A DNA stretch of 64,000 bases, taken from Allobosea sp. AAP35 (lineage in GTDB: Bacteria; Pseudomonadota; Alphaproteobacteria; Rhizobiales; Beijerinckiaceae). Within the stretch, counting starts at the first letter, position 1, and every line of letters begins with the position of its first letter. The position numbers and the translations under genes are program-made. The notes beneath the pieces are model-generated. The model had not been told where the DNA came from. It saw only the letters and a program-made list of their open reading frames with translations, and did not search any database. Of this stretch, positions 44,003-52,826 are shown piece after piece. The DNA lies in the NCBI RefSeq assembly GCF_001295925.1, contig NZ_LJHQ01000045.1:50815-114814 (forward strand), written 5' to 3'.

Positions 44003-45421
44003 TCAGGCTGCTGCGCGCGACTCGACGATGCAAGCGATCGCCTCCAGCAGTCGCGTGTCGTCGCCGGCAAGCCCCTCCATCGCCGCCATGCGGTCGATCA
44101 CGGTTCCAGCCACCGTCTCTTCCACCGTATCCTCGGCATAGGCGTAAAAGATCGTGGCGTGCTGGCCGTCGCGGTGGCAGCGCCCCTCGATTTGCTGCAG
44201 CTGGATGGCGCTGTGGCGCATGTCGTGGATGACCAGCGAACGCTCGCGCTCGCCGCCTGGCATCTCGCCGCGATGCAGCGAGATCGATTCCGTCACAGTG
44301 AAGATCACGGCGTCGAGTTGGCCGGTTTGGAAGGCGATCCGCGTCTCTTCATTGACCGCACCCGACCGCTCGCCATTGATCTCGCCAACGCGCCAGCCGC
44401 GCCCGCGCAGGGCGTCAGCCAACATGGCGCTGGTTTCCAGAAAGGCGACGGAGACCGCGATCTGCTCGTCATTGCCGAGCAGATCGTCGCAGAATGCAAC
44501 CGTGCCGGGGATGCGCAGCAGGCTTGCTTTCTGGCGAAAGCGCAGATCCGCCGCCCAGCCCTGCGGCTTGCGCGTTGAGCCGCCGGCGAGCCCGAGTTCC
44601 TTGCGGAATTCCCGCCAGGTCGCGTCGTAGAGCTTGCGCGCGGCAGCATCGAGCGCGACCGGGGCCAGCTCGCGCTGAACCTCAGGCCACCCGGCGATCT
44701 CCTCCGGCCGTCGGCGCAGACCGATCGCGCGCGTGCCACGATAGAGCAGATCGGCCATCACCTTGCGGTCGGTCTCGTTGGGCTCCCAGCTCCAGTTCTG
44801 CCAGCGCCCCTTGGCCCGGCCGATCCGCAGCTGCTTCATCAGGATGCGAAAACCGTCGAGATCGGCGCTCGGCATGCCCGCCGCCCGCGCCAGCAGCGGC
44901 CCGAGATAGGAAAGCTCGTGCGGCGACTGGCCAGCGGTCGCGCTCATATAGATCGTGAAGGAGGCGGCGGCCGCCATCTGCCGGCAGACCAGGCCCTGCT
45001 GCGAGTTGGGGTTGCGGATGCGGTGCGCCTCGTCGATCACGACCAGCGGCCAGATACGCTTGGGCACGCCGAGCTTGGCGAGTTCGTTGTTCTTCGCCCG
45101 CACCGAGCGCTTCTTCGAATCCGTGGGCGGTGCCAGGAGAGACTTAGTCTTCTCGAAATTCATCAGCGTGACGCGCTTAGGCGGAAGGCCCGACAGCGCC
45201 ATCGTGCGCCGCCATTGTGGGATCGCGCCCTTGGGGCAGATCACCAGGATGTCCTGCTCGGGCATGGCCGAAAGCGCCAGCCAGGCCGACAGCGTCTTGC
45301 CGAGCCCCGTCAGGTCACCCAGCAGGAAGCCCGGGGCCCCCGCGGCGCGCGCCGCCAGGATCGTCTCGCAGGCGACACGCTGATGGGCATGCGGCACCAT
45401 GGTCTGGGGCCCGTCCGTCAT
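44003..45421 (-). CDS. SNF2-like DEAD/DEAH-box helicase/ATPase
   Basis: Superfamily 2 ATPase, 472 residues. Walker A variant TGLGKT (38-43), DEAH at 130-133, motif III MSATAG near 180, and motif VI QQIEGRCHRDGQH near 425. This is the compact SNF2-type architecture seen in phage and plasmid helicases and in orphan chromosomal copies. No extra domains or nuclease are present. ATG at 45421 has AGGGGA upstream at about ten bases; GTG at 45430 is also in frame. It ends 79 bases before treY on the same strand, but no functional link to trehalose is apparent. Confidence 0.82.
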   Translation of the reverse strand: MTDGPQTMVPHAHQRVACETILAARAAGAPGFLLGDLTGLGKTLSAWLALSAMPEQDILVICPKGAIPQWRRTMALSGLPPKRVTLMNFEKTKSLLAPPTDSKKRSVRAKNNELAKLGVPKRIWPLVVIDEAHRIRNPNSQQGLVCRQMAAAASFTIYMSATAGQSPHELSYLGPLLARAAGMPSADLDGFRILMKQLRIGRAKGRWQNWSWEPNETDRKVMADLLYRGTRAIGLRRRPEEIAGWPEVQRELAPVALDAAARKLYDATWREFRKELGLAGGSTRKPQGWAADLRFRQKASLLRIPGTVAFCDDLLGNDEQIAVSVAFLETSAMLADALRGRGWRVGEINGERSGAVNEETRIAFQTGQLDAVIFTVTESISLHRGEMPGGERERSLVIHDMRHSAIQLQQIEGRCHRDGQHATIFYAYAEDTVEETVAGTVIDRMAAMEGLAGDDTRLLEAIACIVESRAAA

Positions 45422-45548
45422 CGGGCGCACATCCCCTGCGCGCCAACTTCCGTGGCGAATGCCTGCATGCGCATGGCAGTATCAAGGGTGGGCGGGATCG
45501 GCAACGACTCCGCCGTCCTTTCCTTCGGCAGACAGTGAGCGAGCTTTC

Positions 45549-46937
45549 ATGACCCGCGCCCAGGCCATCGCGCATGCGCAAGATTACTTCGACACCGGCG
45601 CCTTCAAGGCGGACCTGTCCCGGCTCATCGCGATGCCGACCGAGAGCCAGAACCCCAAGCGCGCCCCGGTCCTGAGCGACTATCTGGAAACGGAAATGCG
45701 CCCGCTGTTCGAGGCCCTGGGTTTCGAATGCCGCATCCTGCACCACCCCAAGGCAAAGGGTCCGTTCCTCTTCGCGGAGCGGATCGAGGATGAAAGCCTG
45801 CCGACGATCTTCGGCTATGGCCATGGCGACGTGATTCGCGGCCTCGACGCGCAATGGAGCGAGGGCCTCTCGCCCTGGACGCTGACCGAGCGCGACGGGC
45901 GCTGGTACGGCCGCGGCGTGGTCGACAACAAGGGCCAGCACGTCATCAACATCAACGCCTTGCGCGCCGTTCTTGAATCGCGCGGAAAGCTCGGATTCAA
46001 CGCCAAATACCTGATCGAGATGGGTGAGGAATCCGGTTCGCCCGGCCTGCGTGAGCTCTGCATCGAGGAAGCCGAGCTCTTCCGCTCGGACGTGCTGATC
46101 GCCTCCGACGGGCCTCGCCTTGATGCGCAGCGCCCGACGGTGTTTCTCGGCGCGCGCGGCGTCATCACCTTCGATCTTTCGATCGTGGCACGCGAGGGCG
46201 GGCATCACTCCGGCAATTGGGGCGGCATTCTCTCGGACCCCGCGATCCAACTCGCCCATGCGATCGCCTCGATCACCTCCCCCACCGGTCAGATCCACAT
46301 TCCTGAATGGGTGCCCCGCGAACTGCCCCGCGCCGTGCGCGAGGCGGTGGCCGATTGCGTGATCGATGGCGGGCCCGACGGGCCCCGGATCGACCCGGGC
46401 TGGGGCGAGCCGGACCTGTCGCCGGCCGAGCAGGTCTTCGGCTGGTGTTCCTTCGACGTGCTGGCGATGAAAGCGGGCGTGCCCGAGACGCCCGTCAACG
46501 CCGTGCCGCCGAGCGCCTGGGCGCGCGTGGCATTGCGCTTTGTCGTCGGCATCGACCCTCAGGACGTCGTGCCGGCGCTGCGCCGCCACCTCGATCGTCA
46601 CGGCTTCGGCATGGTCGAGATCATCATGCCCGGCACCGAACGCTTCGGCGCGACCCGGCTCGACCCGGACGACGCCTGGGTCCGCTTCACCATCGACTCG
46701 ATCGCACGCAGCACGAACAAGAAGCCGGCGCTGCTGCCCAATCTCGGCGGCTCGCTGCCCAACGACATCTTCGCCGAAATCCTGGGCTTGCGGACGATCT
46801 GGGTGCCGCACTCCTATCCCGGCTGTTCCCAGCATGCGCCCGACGAGCACATGCCCAGCGCGCTCGCGCGCGAGGCGCTGGGCCTGATGGCTGGGCTCTA
46901 CTGGGATATAGGTGCAGGGCAAGCGCCGCCGGTCTGA
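45549..46937 (+). CDS. M20-family metallopeptidase
   Basis: Di-zinc peptidase/amidohydrolase of 462 residues (ArgE/DapE/CPG2 superfamily). Metal and catalytic motifs: GYGHGDVIRG near 90 (His and Asp), YGRGVVDNKGQ near 120 (Asp), EMGEESGSPG near 159 (Glu pair), SDGPR near 188, and a C-terminal His in GCSQHAPDEHMP. The internal dimerisation lid lies at about 195-330. No signal peptide, so cytoplasmic. ATG at 45549 is used; the frame extends upstream to 45399 through non-family sequence. Substrate is unknown. Confidence 0.9.
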   Translation: MTRAQAIAHAQDYFDTGAFKADLSRLIAMPTESQNPKRAPVLSDYLETEMRPLFEALGFECRILHHPKAKGPFLFAERIEDESLPTIFGYGHGDVIRGLDAQWSEGLSPWTLTERDGRWYGRGVVDNKGQHVININALRAVLESRGKLGFNAKYLIEMGEESGSPGLRELCIEEAELFRSDVLIASDGPRLDAQRPTVFLGARGVITFDLSIVAREGGHHSGNWGGILSDPAIQLAHAIASITSPTGQIHIPEWVPRELPRAVREAVADCVIDGGPDGPRIDPGWGEPDLSPAEQVFGWCSFDVLAMKAGVPETPVNAVPPSAWARVALRFVVGIDPQDVVPALRRHLDRHGFGMVEIIMPGTERFGATRLDPDDAWVRFTIDSIARSTNKKPALLPNLGGSLPNDIFAEILGLRTIWVPHSYPGCSQHAPDEHMPSALAREALGLMAGLYWDIGAGQAPPV

Positions 46938-47192
46938 CTACTCCATCGGCTCGCGGGGAGCGCGGTCCGGCGGCATGTCGAAGGGCGTCGCGGGCGGACC
47001 TTCGATCGGCGAAGCGGGCGGCAGTTCCGACGGCGGCTCGACGGGTATGCCGACCGGCACGTCGGACGGAGGCGATTCGACCGGCGGCGCGGGCGGCACC
47101 TCGGTCGGGGTCAGCGGCGGCATTTCCTGCGGCGGGGTCGGCATGGCCGGGGTCCCGGTCGGATCGGCTGGCGTCATCGTGAGATCGGTCAT
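46938..47192 (-). CDS. Proline-rich small protein
   Basis: Low-complexity protein of 84 residues, very rich in Pro with Glu, Ser, Thr, Val and no Cys, Trp or Tyr. Short repeated units of the form E/S-PP-x-x-x-P run through its length (PTPPQEMPPLTPTEVPPAP). GGAG seven bases before ATG 47192 supports translation. Its stop codon touches the stop of the convergent M20 gene. No family or signal is recognised. It may be a flexible linker-like or surface-associated protein. It lies downstream of the TRAP permease pair but after a terminator. Confidence 0.6.
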   Translation of the reverse strand: MTDLTMTPADPTGTPAMPTPPQEMPPLTPTEVPPAPPVESPPSDVPVGIPVEPPSELPPASPIEGPPATPFDMPPDRAPREPME

Positions 47193-47280
47193 TCGTCGCT
47201 CCTCGGTTCGAGGAGCAACGCAGCAGCGGCGGCAAGGTTCGCTTGCGCGCAAAAGCCGGACGGCCTGCCGCCAAAACAGC

Positions 47281-47304
47281 GACGCCGGCGATGAGGCCGG
47301 CGTC
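47281..47304 (-). terminator. Terminator of the TRAP dctQM pair
   Basis: Perfect nine-base stem GACGCCGGC (47281-47289) with GCCGGCGTC (47296-47304), loop GATGAG. On the minus strand it is followed after four bases by TTTT. It lies 30 bases past the dctM stop, before the Pro-rich gene. Confidence 0.6.
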
Positions 47305-47333
47305 GTATCGTCGTCAGATCGTCGCCGATCGCT

Positions 47334-49148
47334 TTATTTGAAGCTCGGCGGCGCGCTCAGATCGAGCCCCGGCAGGCCGCCGGCACCGCCCATGCCCGGG
47401 ATCTGGATCGAATCGAACTGCTTGTCGATCGACTGCTGGTCGAGCTGCACAGCCGACGCTTTGTAATGCATCACCATCTGCGGGAAGATCACCACCAGCG
47501 CGACCATGATGCACTGGATCACCACGAAGGGCACCGCCCCCCAGTAGATCTGCGCGGTGGTCACGGGCTCCATCATCGTTCCCGTAACCTTGTCGCGATA
47601 GGGATCCTTCGGCGCGACCGAGCGCAGGAAGAACAAGGCGAAACCGAAGGGCGGATGCATGAACGAGGTCTGCATGTTCACGCCGAGCATGATGCCGAAC
47701 CAGATCAGATCGATCCCGAGCTTCTCGGCGGCGGGCCCCAGCAGCGGCACGATGATAAAGGCGAGCTCGAAGAAATCGAGGAAGAAGGCGAGCAGGAAGA
47801 CCATGATGTTGACCACGATCAGGAAGCCCGTCGCCCCGCCCGGCAGGCCAACCAGAAGATGCTCGACCCAGATATGGCCGTTGACGCCGTAGAATGTCAG
47901 CGAAAACACGCGCGCGCCGACCAGGATAAACAGCACGAAGGCCGAGAGCTTGGCGGTGGATTCCACCGCCTGCTTGAGCAGGTCGAAGGTCATCCGCTTC
48001 TTGCCATAAGCCAGCAGGATCGCGCCGGCTGCGCCCATGGCGCCGCCCTCGGTCGGCGTCGCAACGCCGATGAAGATCGTGCCCAGCACCAGGAAGATCA
48101 GCGCCAGTGGCGGCACCATCACGAACACGACCTGCTCGGCCATGCGCGACAGCAGGTTGAGGCCCAGAACCTTGTTGGCGATGGCGATGACGAAGGACAC
48201 AGCCACCGCGATCGACATCGTCAGAATGACGAAATCGGCGCCCGCCTTCACATTGGTGAACAGCTTCATGCAGGCATAGGCGAGCCCGAACGAGATGATC
48301 GTGACCACGAGGAGCGAGCGACGCCGCGTCTGACCATCGGCATCGCGCAGCGTCTGCGCCTCCGGCGGCAGGCCGGGCGCGCGATTGGGATAGACCATGG
48401 TAACGAGGAAGACATAGCCGGCATACATCGCCGACAGCACCAGGCCGGGGATGAAGGCGCCCTCATACATGTCGCCGACCGAGCGGCCGAGCTGGTCGGC
48501 GAGCACGATCAGGACGAGCGAAGGCGGGATGATCTGCGCCAGCGTGCCCGACGCCGCGATCACGCCGGTCGCCAGACGCCGGTCATAGCCGTAGCGCAGC
48601 ATGATCGGAAGGGAGATCAGACCCATCGAAATCACGGACGCCGCGACCACGCCGGTGGTGGCGGCCAGCAGCGCGCCGACGAAGATCACCGCATAGGCTA
48701 GGCCGCCGCGCACAGGGCCGAAGAGCTGGCCGATTGTGTCCAGCAGATCCTCCGCCATGCCCGAGCGCTCGAGGATCAGGCCCATGAAGGTGAAGAATGG
48801 GATCGCCAGCAGCACGTCGTTGTTCATCGTGCCGTAGATGCGCTCCGGCATCGCCTGCAGGAAGTTCTCCTGGAACATGCCGAGCTCGATGCCGACGATG
48901 GCGAAGAGCAGCCCGTTGGCGGCCAGCGCGAAGGCGACCGGATAGCCCAGCAGCAGGAAGCCGACGAGGGCGGCAAACATCACCGGCGCCATGTTGACGC
49001 GCAGGAAATCGCCCAGGCCTGCGGCATGGGCGTCGCCGGTATGGAGGCCGAAGAAGGCGATCAGCGTCAGCGCGAGCAGCAGGCCGGCGACGCGGGACAG
49101 GCGGGTGGCGGTCATGGCGGGGGTCCGGACGTCTTTCGAAGGGCTCAC
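47334..49148 (-). CDS. TRAP transporter large permease (long DctM form)
   Basis: Large TRAP membrane subunit, 604 residues, of the long subfamily annotated for mannitol/chloroaromatic-type systems. Many hydrophobic helices, with AATTGVVAASVISMGLISLP, GTLAQIIPPSLVLIVLADQ and GVATPTEGGAMGAAGA. The final 35 residues after the last helix (DQQSIDKQF to PPSFK, rich in Gly and Pro) are an extra soluble tail. GTG at 49148 overlaps the DctQ stop as GTGA. No periplasmic binding protein gene adjoins this pair, so the receptor must be encoded elsewhere or substituted. Confidence 0.9.
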   Translation of the reverse strand: MSPSKDVRTPAMTATRLSRVAGLLLALTLIAFFGLHTGDAHAAGLGDFLRVNMAPVMFAALVGFLLLGYPVAFALAANGLLFAIVGIELGMFQENFLQAMPERIYGTMNNDVLLAIPFFTFMGLILERSGMAEDLLDTIGQLFGPVRGGLAYAVIFVGALLAATTGVVAASVISMGLISLPIMLRYGYDRRLATGVIAASGTLAQIIPPSLVLIVLADQLGRSVGDMYEGAFIPGLVLSAMYAGYVFLVTMVYPNRAPGLPPEAQTLRDADGQTRRRSLLVVTIISFGLAYACMKLFTNVKAGADFVILTMSIAVAVSFVIAIANKVLGLNLLSRMAEQVVFVMVPPLALIFLVLGTIFIGVATPTEGGAMGAAGAILLAYGKKRMTFDLLKQAVESTAKLSAFVLFILVGARVFSLTFYGVNGHIWVEHLLVGLPGGATGFLIVVNIMVFLLAFFLDFFELAFIIVPLLGPAAEKLGIDLIWFGIMLGVNMQTSFMHPPFGFALFFLRSVAPKDPYRDKVTGTMMEPVTTAQIYWGAVPFVVIQCIMVALVVIFPQMVMHYKASAVQLDQQSIDKQFDSIQIPGMGGAGGLPGLDLSAPPSFK

Positions 49149-49744
49149 GAGGCCAGGCCCTGCTGCCGGGCCTGCTCGAGCAGGCGGTGGGCTTCGGCTT
49201 CCGCCGCGGCGGCGTGGCCGCGCAGCGTCTCGTCATCCTCGAGATGGCCGCGCATGATCGCGATCTGCTTGATGATCTCGGAAACGCCCTGCACCGCCAG
49301 CATCACGAAGCCGATGATGACCAGCCCCTTGGCCGGCCATTGCGGCAGGCCGCCGGCCGAGAGCGACTGTTCGTTGATCGCGTAGGAGCGCGTGAAGAAC
49401 GGCCAGGAGTGATAGATCATCAAGAAGCAGAACGGCATCAGGAACAGCGTGTGGCCGATCAGGTCGATCCAGCGCTGCACGCGCTTGGGCAGCAGGCTGT
49501 TCACGATGTCGATGCGGATATGCTCCTTCACCTTCAGCGTCCAGGCCGCACACATCAGGAACACGGCGCCAAACAGCATCCACTGCAATTCCAGCCAGGA
49601 ATTGGAGGATGCGTTGAAGACCTTGCGGATAATCGCGTTGACGGCGGCGACGATGACCGCCACCAGAATCAGCCAGGCGACCTTCTTGCCGATCTGCTCG
49701 TTGATCGTGTCGATGATCCTGCTGATGCGGAGAAAACCCTGCAC
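49145..49744 (-). CDS. TRAP transporter small permease (DctQ type)
   Basis: Small TRAP membrane subunit of 199 residues. Four hydrophobic segments (about 23-40, 52-70, 93-112, 138-158), with NSWLELQWMLFGAVFLMCAAW and KEHIRIDIVNSLLP as family features. A charged C-terminal helix of about 35 residues (HLEDDETLRGHAAAAEAEAH) extends into the cytoplasm. GTG at 49744 is the start, supported by GGAG eight bases upstream. It is translationally coupled to the downstream large permease. Confidence 0.87.
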   Translation of the reverse strand: MQGFLRISRIIDTINEQIGKKVAWLILVAVIVAAVNAIIRKVFNASSNSWLELQWMLFGAVFLMCAAWTLKVKEHIRIDIVNSLLPKRVQRWIDLIGHTLFLMPFCFLMIYHSWPFFTRSYAINEQSLSAGGLPQWPAKGLVIIGFVMLAVQGVSEIIKQIAIMRGHLEDDETLRGHAAAAEAEAHRLLEQARQQGLAS

Positions 49745-50026
49745 GCCGATGCTCCCGAATCCACCTCAGGGCCTTGTTCTGGAGGCAGGCCCGTTCGAGC
49801 CTTCGGTTATAGGAAGGCCATGCCGCACACAAGCCGACAAGCGCTTCGACCTTTCGGCTATCATGCTCCGATTTTCGGCATTTCCGTGCGTCGCTCCCCG
49901 GAAATCCGGCAATGCAGGACAGCCGATCACAACCACCCGCGAAGTGGTGGGCAGACGCGACGGCAGACGGTGCCCCTCGGACGGACTCGTTCGGCAGCCG
50001 CTTCGTTCGCAGACGAACGTCGTCTT
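49745..50026. other. Intergenic region upstream of the TRAP pair
   Basis: 282 bases without a supported gene. It should contain the dctQM promoter. A perfect inverted repeat CGTTCG-CAGA-CGAACG (50004-50019) lies just past the stop of the PAS-like gene and could be a hairpin or operator; no U-run follows on either strand. Confidence 0.4.
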
Positions 50027-50821
50027 TCAGCAGGCGACGACCACCGGCCTGGGGACAGTATAGGGCCCGATCAGACACCTCAGCGTCTCGACGATGTCAC
50101 GATCCTCGCTCGCCATGATCAGGAGCCAGAGGTCGCCCGCAACCTGCAGCAACAGGTTCTCGAGCTGGTCATACTCCAGATCGGCAAAATCGAAGGCGAT
50201 CTGAGTCGGGCTCGCGGAATCGACAACCTGATAAGCGCTCAGGCGCGCCCCGATGGTCGTGAGCGCCCTTGCGATGTCGCGCGGTCCGGCAAGATGGCTA
50301 GCCAGGACCGCACCTCTGGCGGCCACCGAGAGGATGCGCCCGATCACAATCCGCTTGTCCAGCAGGTTCATCGATCTGAGGCTGGCGCTGAACCGGGGCG
50401 TGAAGGACGCTCTCCGCGACGGCGCCTCGCTGGAGCCGCAACCGGCATCATGAGGCTTCGCGGGCGGCAACGGCATGAAGTATTCGAGATCGCACGCGAC
50501 CCCGCTGCACCACACCCTTTGCGAACAGATCTCGACGGCGATGATTCGGCCTGTCGCGGCGCGCACCTCGGCGGGCTCGGAATCATAATACCCGTTCGTT
50601 TCGAGCATCCCGAGGCGCCGGTCGCGCTGCGCGCTGCTCACCGCGGAGCCGGCGGCGAGCAACTCCTTTTGATGAATTTCCGGCCAAACCCGTTCGATCA
50701 GCCGCAGATAGCCGGCGTTGACGGCGACATAGCGGGAACCGTCCGACCCAGCCGTAGAGAGGCAGGCCGGCACGTCCGCGAGCTGGACGAGCTCGGCGGT
50801 GAGAGTCCGGGTTGAAAACAT
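50027..50821 (-). CDS. Hypothetical protein with PAS-like N-terminal half
   Basis: Protein of 264 residues, unrecognised as a named family. The first 110 residues look like a PAS fold: LVQLADVPACLSTAGSDG, then RYVAVNAGYLRLIER and a strand region VEICSQRVWCSG. The C-terminal part (about 165-264) has helical LDKRIVIGRILSVAARG and FDFADLEYDQLENLLLQVAG. No HTH, kinase or GGDEF module is visible. ATG at 50821 has no clear ribosome site. It may be a stand-alone sensor or a remnant of a larger one. Confidence 0.55.
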   Translation of the reverse strand: MFSTRTLTAELVQLADVPACLSTAGSDGSRYVAVNAGYLRLIERVWPEIHQKELLAAGSAVSSAQRDRRLGMLETNGYYDSEPAEVRAATGRIIAVEICSQRVWCSGVACDLEYFMPLPPAKPHDAGCGSSEAPSRRASFTPRFSASLRSMNLLDKRIVIGRILSVAARGAVLASHLAGPRDIARALTTIGARLSAYQVVDSASPTQIAFDFADLEYDQLENLLLQVAGDLWLLIMASEDRDIVETLRCLIGPYTVPRPVVVAC

Positions 50822-51108
50822 CGGGGCCGGTCCAGCGTCGGCGCGGTTCTACGCCTCGACAGCCTAATATTCCAAAATCAGCCGGATTGCAGCAATCTCG
50901 TGTCGCGATCCCGGCACAAGGCCGCATTTGGTTGATGACCGGCTGGCACATTGCTGGAACGCGGCGCGGTGCGGGGGATGGCATCGGAAGCCAGACTGCG
51001 ACCTCAGCGTCACGGTCGGGCCCGGCAGGCTGAAAGACATCCCCGTCAGCCGGACGACGCGGCCCGGCGACCGGGGCAGCCAGATCGTCGATTGTCAGGA
51101 AAGGTCCG
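50822..51108. other. Intergenic region between PAS-like gene and tRNA-Lys
   Basis: 287 bases. No reading frame on either strand resembles a protein family. It should carry the promoter of the PAS-like gene; I could not recognise one. An apparent frame entering the tRNA from the left is an artefact of the tRNA sequence. Confidence 0.4.
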
Positions 51109-51184
<76 letters not shown>

Positions 51185-51240
51185 ATACGCCACGAAGCGC
51201 GTGCCGTTCGGCGACCGAAGCCGCGTCAGGCAGGCCGGCG

Positions 51241-51268
51241 ATGTAGCAAAGCCCCCCGGCGCTGTCCA
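51241..51268 (-). promoter_or_regulatory. Candidate promoter of tRNA-Lys
   Basis: On the minus strand TGGACA (51263-51268) and CTACAT (51241-51246) are separated by 16 bases. The -10 is part of GCTACATC, a full match to the alphaproteobacterial GCTANAWC element. It lies about 57 bases before the tRNA 5' end. Confidence 0.5.
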
Positions 51269-51294
51269 CCCACCTGTGACAGAAATATGTGAGA

Positions 51295-51317
51295 CCCGCC
51301 GAGATCGTGGCGGCGGG
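51295..51317 (-). terminator. Candidate terminator of the NCS2 permease gene
   Basis: CCCGCCG (51295-51301) pairs with CGGCGGG (51311-51317) just past the permease stop; on the minus strand TCTCACATATTTC follows, only moderately T-rich. Confidence 0.45.
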
Positions 51318-51326
51318 CCTTGGCGC

Positions 51327-52601
51327 TCAGGCCGCTTTGCGGTTCAAAAGGTGATAAAGCGCGATCGCCCCGAAGGTCGCCGTACCGATGCCGCCGAGCT
51401 CGAAACCGAAGATCGGCAGCTTGAGGTCGCCGGCGCCTAAAATCAGCGCGGTCGCGACGGTCAGCAGGTTCTTCGGCTCGGAGAAATCGACCTTGCTCTC
51501 GACCCAGATCCGCCCCGCCGTGGCGGCGATCAATCCGAACACGACGATGGCGAGCCCGCCCAGCACCGCAACGGGGATCGTCCCGATCACCGCGCCGAAC
51601 TTCGGCGAGAAACCCAGCACCAGCGCGATGATGCCGGCTGCGACGAAGACCAGCGTCGAATAGATCCGCGTCACCGCCATCACGCCCATATTCTCGGCAT
51701 AGGTCGTCACGCCGGTGCCGCCGCCCGAGCCGGCGATCATGGTGGCGACGCCGTCGGCCATGAAGCCGCGCCCGATCAGGGGATCGAGATTGCGCCCGGT
51801 CATCACCGCGATGCCCTTGATGTGGCCGAGATTCTCGGCGACCAGGATGATCGCGACCGGCGCGATCAACCCCATCGCCTTGGCGTCGAACACCGGCGCG
51901 ACGAAGTTCGGCAGCCCGAACCACGCGGCTGCCGCGACGCGGCCGAAATCGACCGGCGGCGCGCCGAAGCTCGCAGCGGTCGCGGCATAGACGAGATAGG
52001 CCATCAGCCCGCCGATCAGGATCGGCAGGCGCTGCGCCAGCCCGCGGCTATAGACCGCGACGACGGCGACCGTGACCACCGTGAACAGCGCAATCCATTT
52101 GGTATAGGCGCTGGCCGAGATCATGTTCATCGCCACGCCGGTGAGGTTGAGACCGATCGCGGCGACGACCGCGCCGGTGACCACCGGCGGCAGCAGCTTC
52201 TCGATCCAGGCCGTGCCGACCGCCTGAACCAGCAACCCGATTGCGGCATAGACCGCGCCGCAGGCGATGATGCCGCCCAGCGCCACGCCGATATTGGCGT
52301 TGGGGCCCGAGCCGGCATAGCCGGTCGCCGCGATCACCACGCCGATGAAGGCGAAGGACGAGCCGAGATAGCTCGGCAACTGCCCGCGCGTGACGATGAA
52401 GAACAGCAGCGTCGCGACGCCGGAGAAGAAGATCGCGACATTGGGGTCGAACCCCATCAGGATCGGCGCCAGCGCGGTCGCGCCGAACATCGCCACCACA
52501 TGCTGCAGGCCCGCGATGAAGGTCTGCGCGAGCGGCAGCCGCTCGTCGGGCATCACGGTGCCTGAGGTCTTCAGGGTCCAGTTCGGAAAATAGCCTGCCA
52601 T
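51327..52601 (-). CDS. NCS2-family uracil/xanthine-type permease
   Basis: Nucleobase:cation symporter-2 of 424 residues with about 14 membrane segments. Family blocks are QTFIAGLQHVVAMFGATALA near the N terminus, the middle PPVVTGAVVAAIGLNLTGVA, and the signature AENLGHIKGIAVMTGRNLDP. The sequence is closest in style to UraA/RutG uracil permeases, with an uncertain choice between pyrimidine and purine. ATG at 52601 has GGGAG six bases upstream; an in-frame start at 52667 lies in sequence without similarity. It is monocistronic with a likely terminator. Confidence 0.88.
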   Translation of the reverse strand: MAGYFPNWTLKTSGTVMPDERLPLAQTFIAGLQHVVAMFGATALAPILMGFDPNVAIFFSGVATLLFFIVTRGQLPSYLGSSFAFIGVVIAATGYAGSGPNANIGVALGGIIACGAVYAAIGLLVQAVGTAWIEKLLPPVVTGAVVAAIGLNLTGVAMNMISASAYTKWIALFTVVTVAVVAVYSRGLAQRLPILIGGLMAYLVYAATAASFGAPPVDFGRVAAAAWFGLPNFVAPVFDAKAMGLIAPVAIILVAENLGHIKGIAVMTGRNLDPLIGRGFMADGVATMIAGSGGGTGVTTYAENMGVMAVTRIYSTLVFVAAGIIALVLGFSPKFGAVIGTIPVAVLGGLAIVVFGLIAATAGRIWVESKVDFSEPKNLLTVATALILGAGDLKLPIFGFELGGIGTATFGAIALYHLLNRKAA

Positions 52602-52735
52602 CACGCGCTCCCGCCATGCCGAGCGGCCGCGAGAGGCGGCCGCTGATATCAGGCGAGATGAAGGCAAGTCGCGGGCCCGCGCCAGACGAGCGCAGGGTCA
52701 TCCACTGGAATCGGCAAGTGTCGGACGTTCGCAGG

Positions 52736-52812
52736 CGTCATTCTCGGGCGAAGCGAAGCGCAGACCCGAGAATCTCTTCCAGGAGATGCTCGGGTCAAGC
52801 CCGAGCATGACG
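52736..52812. repeat. Palindromic intergenic repeat, family B copy 3
   Basis: Begins CGTCATTCTCGGGCGAAGCG and ends CAAGCCCGAGCATGACGG, two joined hairpins of the B design. It lies just after the leuA stop and could serve as a transcript end. Confidence 0.85.
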
Positions 52813-52826
52813 GCCAGGGGAGCCCC

